Under the pieces are notes generated by a model, which was not told the origin of the DNA, made no database searches, and worked only from the letters and a program-made list of their open reading frames with translations. The position numbers and the translations under genes are program-made. Below, one piece after another: positions 7,243 to 8,016 of a stretch of DNA of 8,016 nt; the first letter of the stretch is position 1; each line of letters starts with the position of its first letter. The stretch spans positions 1 through 8,016 of the forward strand of contig JACQEA010000001.1 in the NCBI GenBank assembly GCA_016200825.1, given 5' to 3'. Origin of the DNA: Chloroflexota bacterium. GTDB taxonomy: Bacteria > Chloroflexota > Anaerolineae > UBA4142.

Positions 7243-8016
7243 GTGAAATCAACAGCGACAATTCCAATCACCAAACGCTTTTCCTTCAATCTGAAACAAT
7301 TGATTTCTATTTTCGTCGTCGCGTTCGGCGCAATCGCGATTTATTTTCTGGTCAACGCGATCATCGGCGGCAAGTGCGGCGAGAAATGCGTGATGGATAC
7401 GCTCGCGCAAACGGTGCGCGTGGCCGCGCCGATTGCGCTCGCGGCGTATTGCGGCGTGATGTGTGAACGCGCGGCGGTGATCAACATCGGCATTGAAGGC
7501 ATGATGTTGATGGCGGCGATGGTGGGGTACGCGGTCAACGTGTACACCTTTAGCGGATTCAAAAGCACCGGCATGGACGTCGCGTCGGCGGCGCAAACCG
7601 CGCGCATCACCGCGCTGGTGTTCGCGGTGATCGCAAGTGGTTTGCTCGCGTTCTTGCACGCGCTTGTTTCGATCAAATTCAAAAGCGATCAAATTATCAG
7701 CGGCACGGTGATCAATATTCTCGCGATCGGGTTGACTGGCTATTTCTATCGCCAATTTCTCGCGCAAGATATTCCGATTGGTCCCGGCACCTTTCCGCCG
7801 GTGGACATTCCGCTGCTTTCGCAAATTCCGTACCTTGGCGCGATATTTTTTTCGGGACAAAAACCAATTGTGTATCTGATGTTGATCCTCACCGTCGCGA
7901 TTCATTATGTTTTATTTTATACCGCGTGGGGTTTGCGGACGCGCGCGGTCGGCGAAAATCCGCGCGCGGCGGACACGTTGGGGATAAATGTTTATCGTGT
8001 GCGCTATGTCAATGTG
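7243..8016 (+). CDS. Nucleoside ABC importer permease 2 (NupQ/YufQ-like), C-terminus beyond right edge
   Basis: The frame is open from 7165 to the window end without ATG in its first part. GTG at 7243, 8 nt after GAGG (7231-7234), is the best start and leaves an N-terminal tail of about 20 residues before the first membrane helix. 258 codons are present and no stop, so the end is missing. Family marks are MCERAAVINIGIEGMMLM (about 80-97), the analogue of the FNIGVEG box in permease 1; SDQIISGTVINILAIGL (about 149-165); and GLRTRAVGENPRAADTLGI (about 232-250), the BPD_transp_2 coupling region that meets the ATPase. Several hydrophobic helices are visible. With permease 1 it forms the heterodimeric channel. 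Unlike the ATPase/permease 1 junction, there is a 122-nt repeat-bearing gap, and initiation is by GTG. Confidence 0.92.
   Translation, partial: MKSTATIPITKRFSFNLKQLISIFVVAFGAIAIYFLVNAIIGGKCGEKCVMDTLAQTVRVAAPIALAAYCGVMCERAAVINIGIEGMMLMAAMVGYAVNVYTFSGFKSTGMDVASAAQTARITALVFAVIASGLLAFLHALVSIKFKSDQIISGTVINILAIGLTGYFYRQFLAQDIPIGPGTFPPVDIPLLSQIPYLGAIFFSGQKPIVYLMLILTVAIHYVLFYTAWGLRTRAVGENPRAADTLGINVYRVRYVNV

Noticed and set aside
7249..7905. 218-codon minus-strand ORF
   Set aside because: Antisense to permease 2, which shows conserved permease motifs; the product is Arg/His-rich with no plausible domain.

Overview
The window looks like chromosomal DNA from a GC-rich bacterium with strong GCG/CGC codon preference. 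A Chloroflexota (Anaerolineae-like) metagenomic genome is my best guess from gene content and style; no marker gene here proves it.

Left part (1-1100): a truncated minus-strand gene for a secreted protein with two beta-sandwich-like units runs off the left edge. It is followed by about 300 nt holding only a doubtful small ORF, then by the 3' part of a tRNA-Gly(GCC) gene without its 5' half but with its own Rho-independent terminator. A 3' tRNA fragment that begins at the anticodon loop is what site-specific integration into a tRNA gene leaves behind. Everything left of about 1018 may therefore be the end of an integrated element.

Middle (1100-2701): an extended -10 promoter precedes a two-gene unit, a HEAT-repeat protein with an acidic tail and a small DEDDy-type 3'-5' exonuclease-like protein, 12 nt apart.

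Right part (2702-8016): a BMP/PnrA-type nucleoside ABC importer locus in the order lipoprotein, double-NBD ATPase, permease 1, permease 2 (same order as Bacillus subtilis nupNOPQ, formerly yufNOPQ). Its leader is unusual. A promoter is followed by a 102-bp TA-bounded inverted-repeat element (MITE-like), then by short segments that can form three competing hairpins, one of them covering a 10-nt perfect anti-SD complement. A 10-bp terminator hairpin separates the lipoprotein gene from the ATPase gene, which should favour excess binding protein over transporter. Dispersed-looking palindromic and 21-nt repeats occupy the two other gaps of the locus. The lipoprotein would capture a nucleoside outside the membrane, the two permeases form the channel, and the ATPase drives import. 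The second permease is cut by the right edge.
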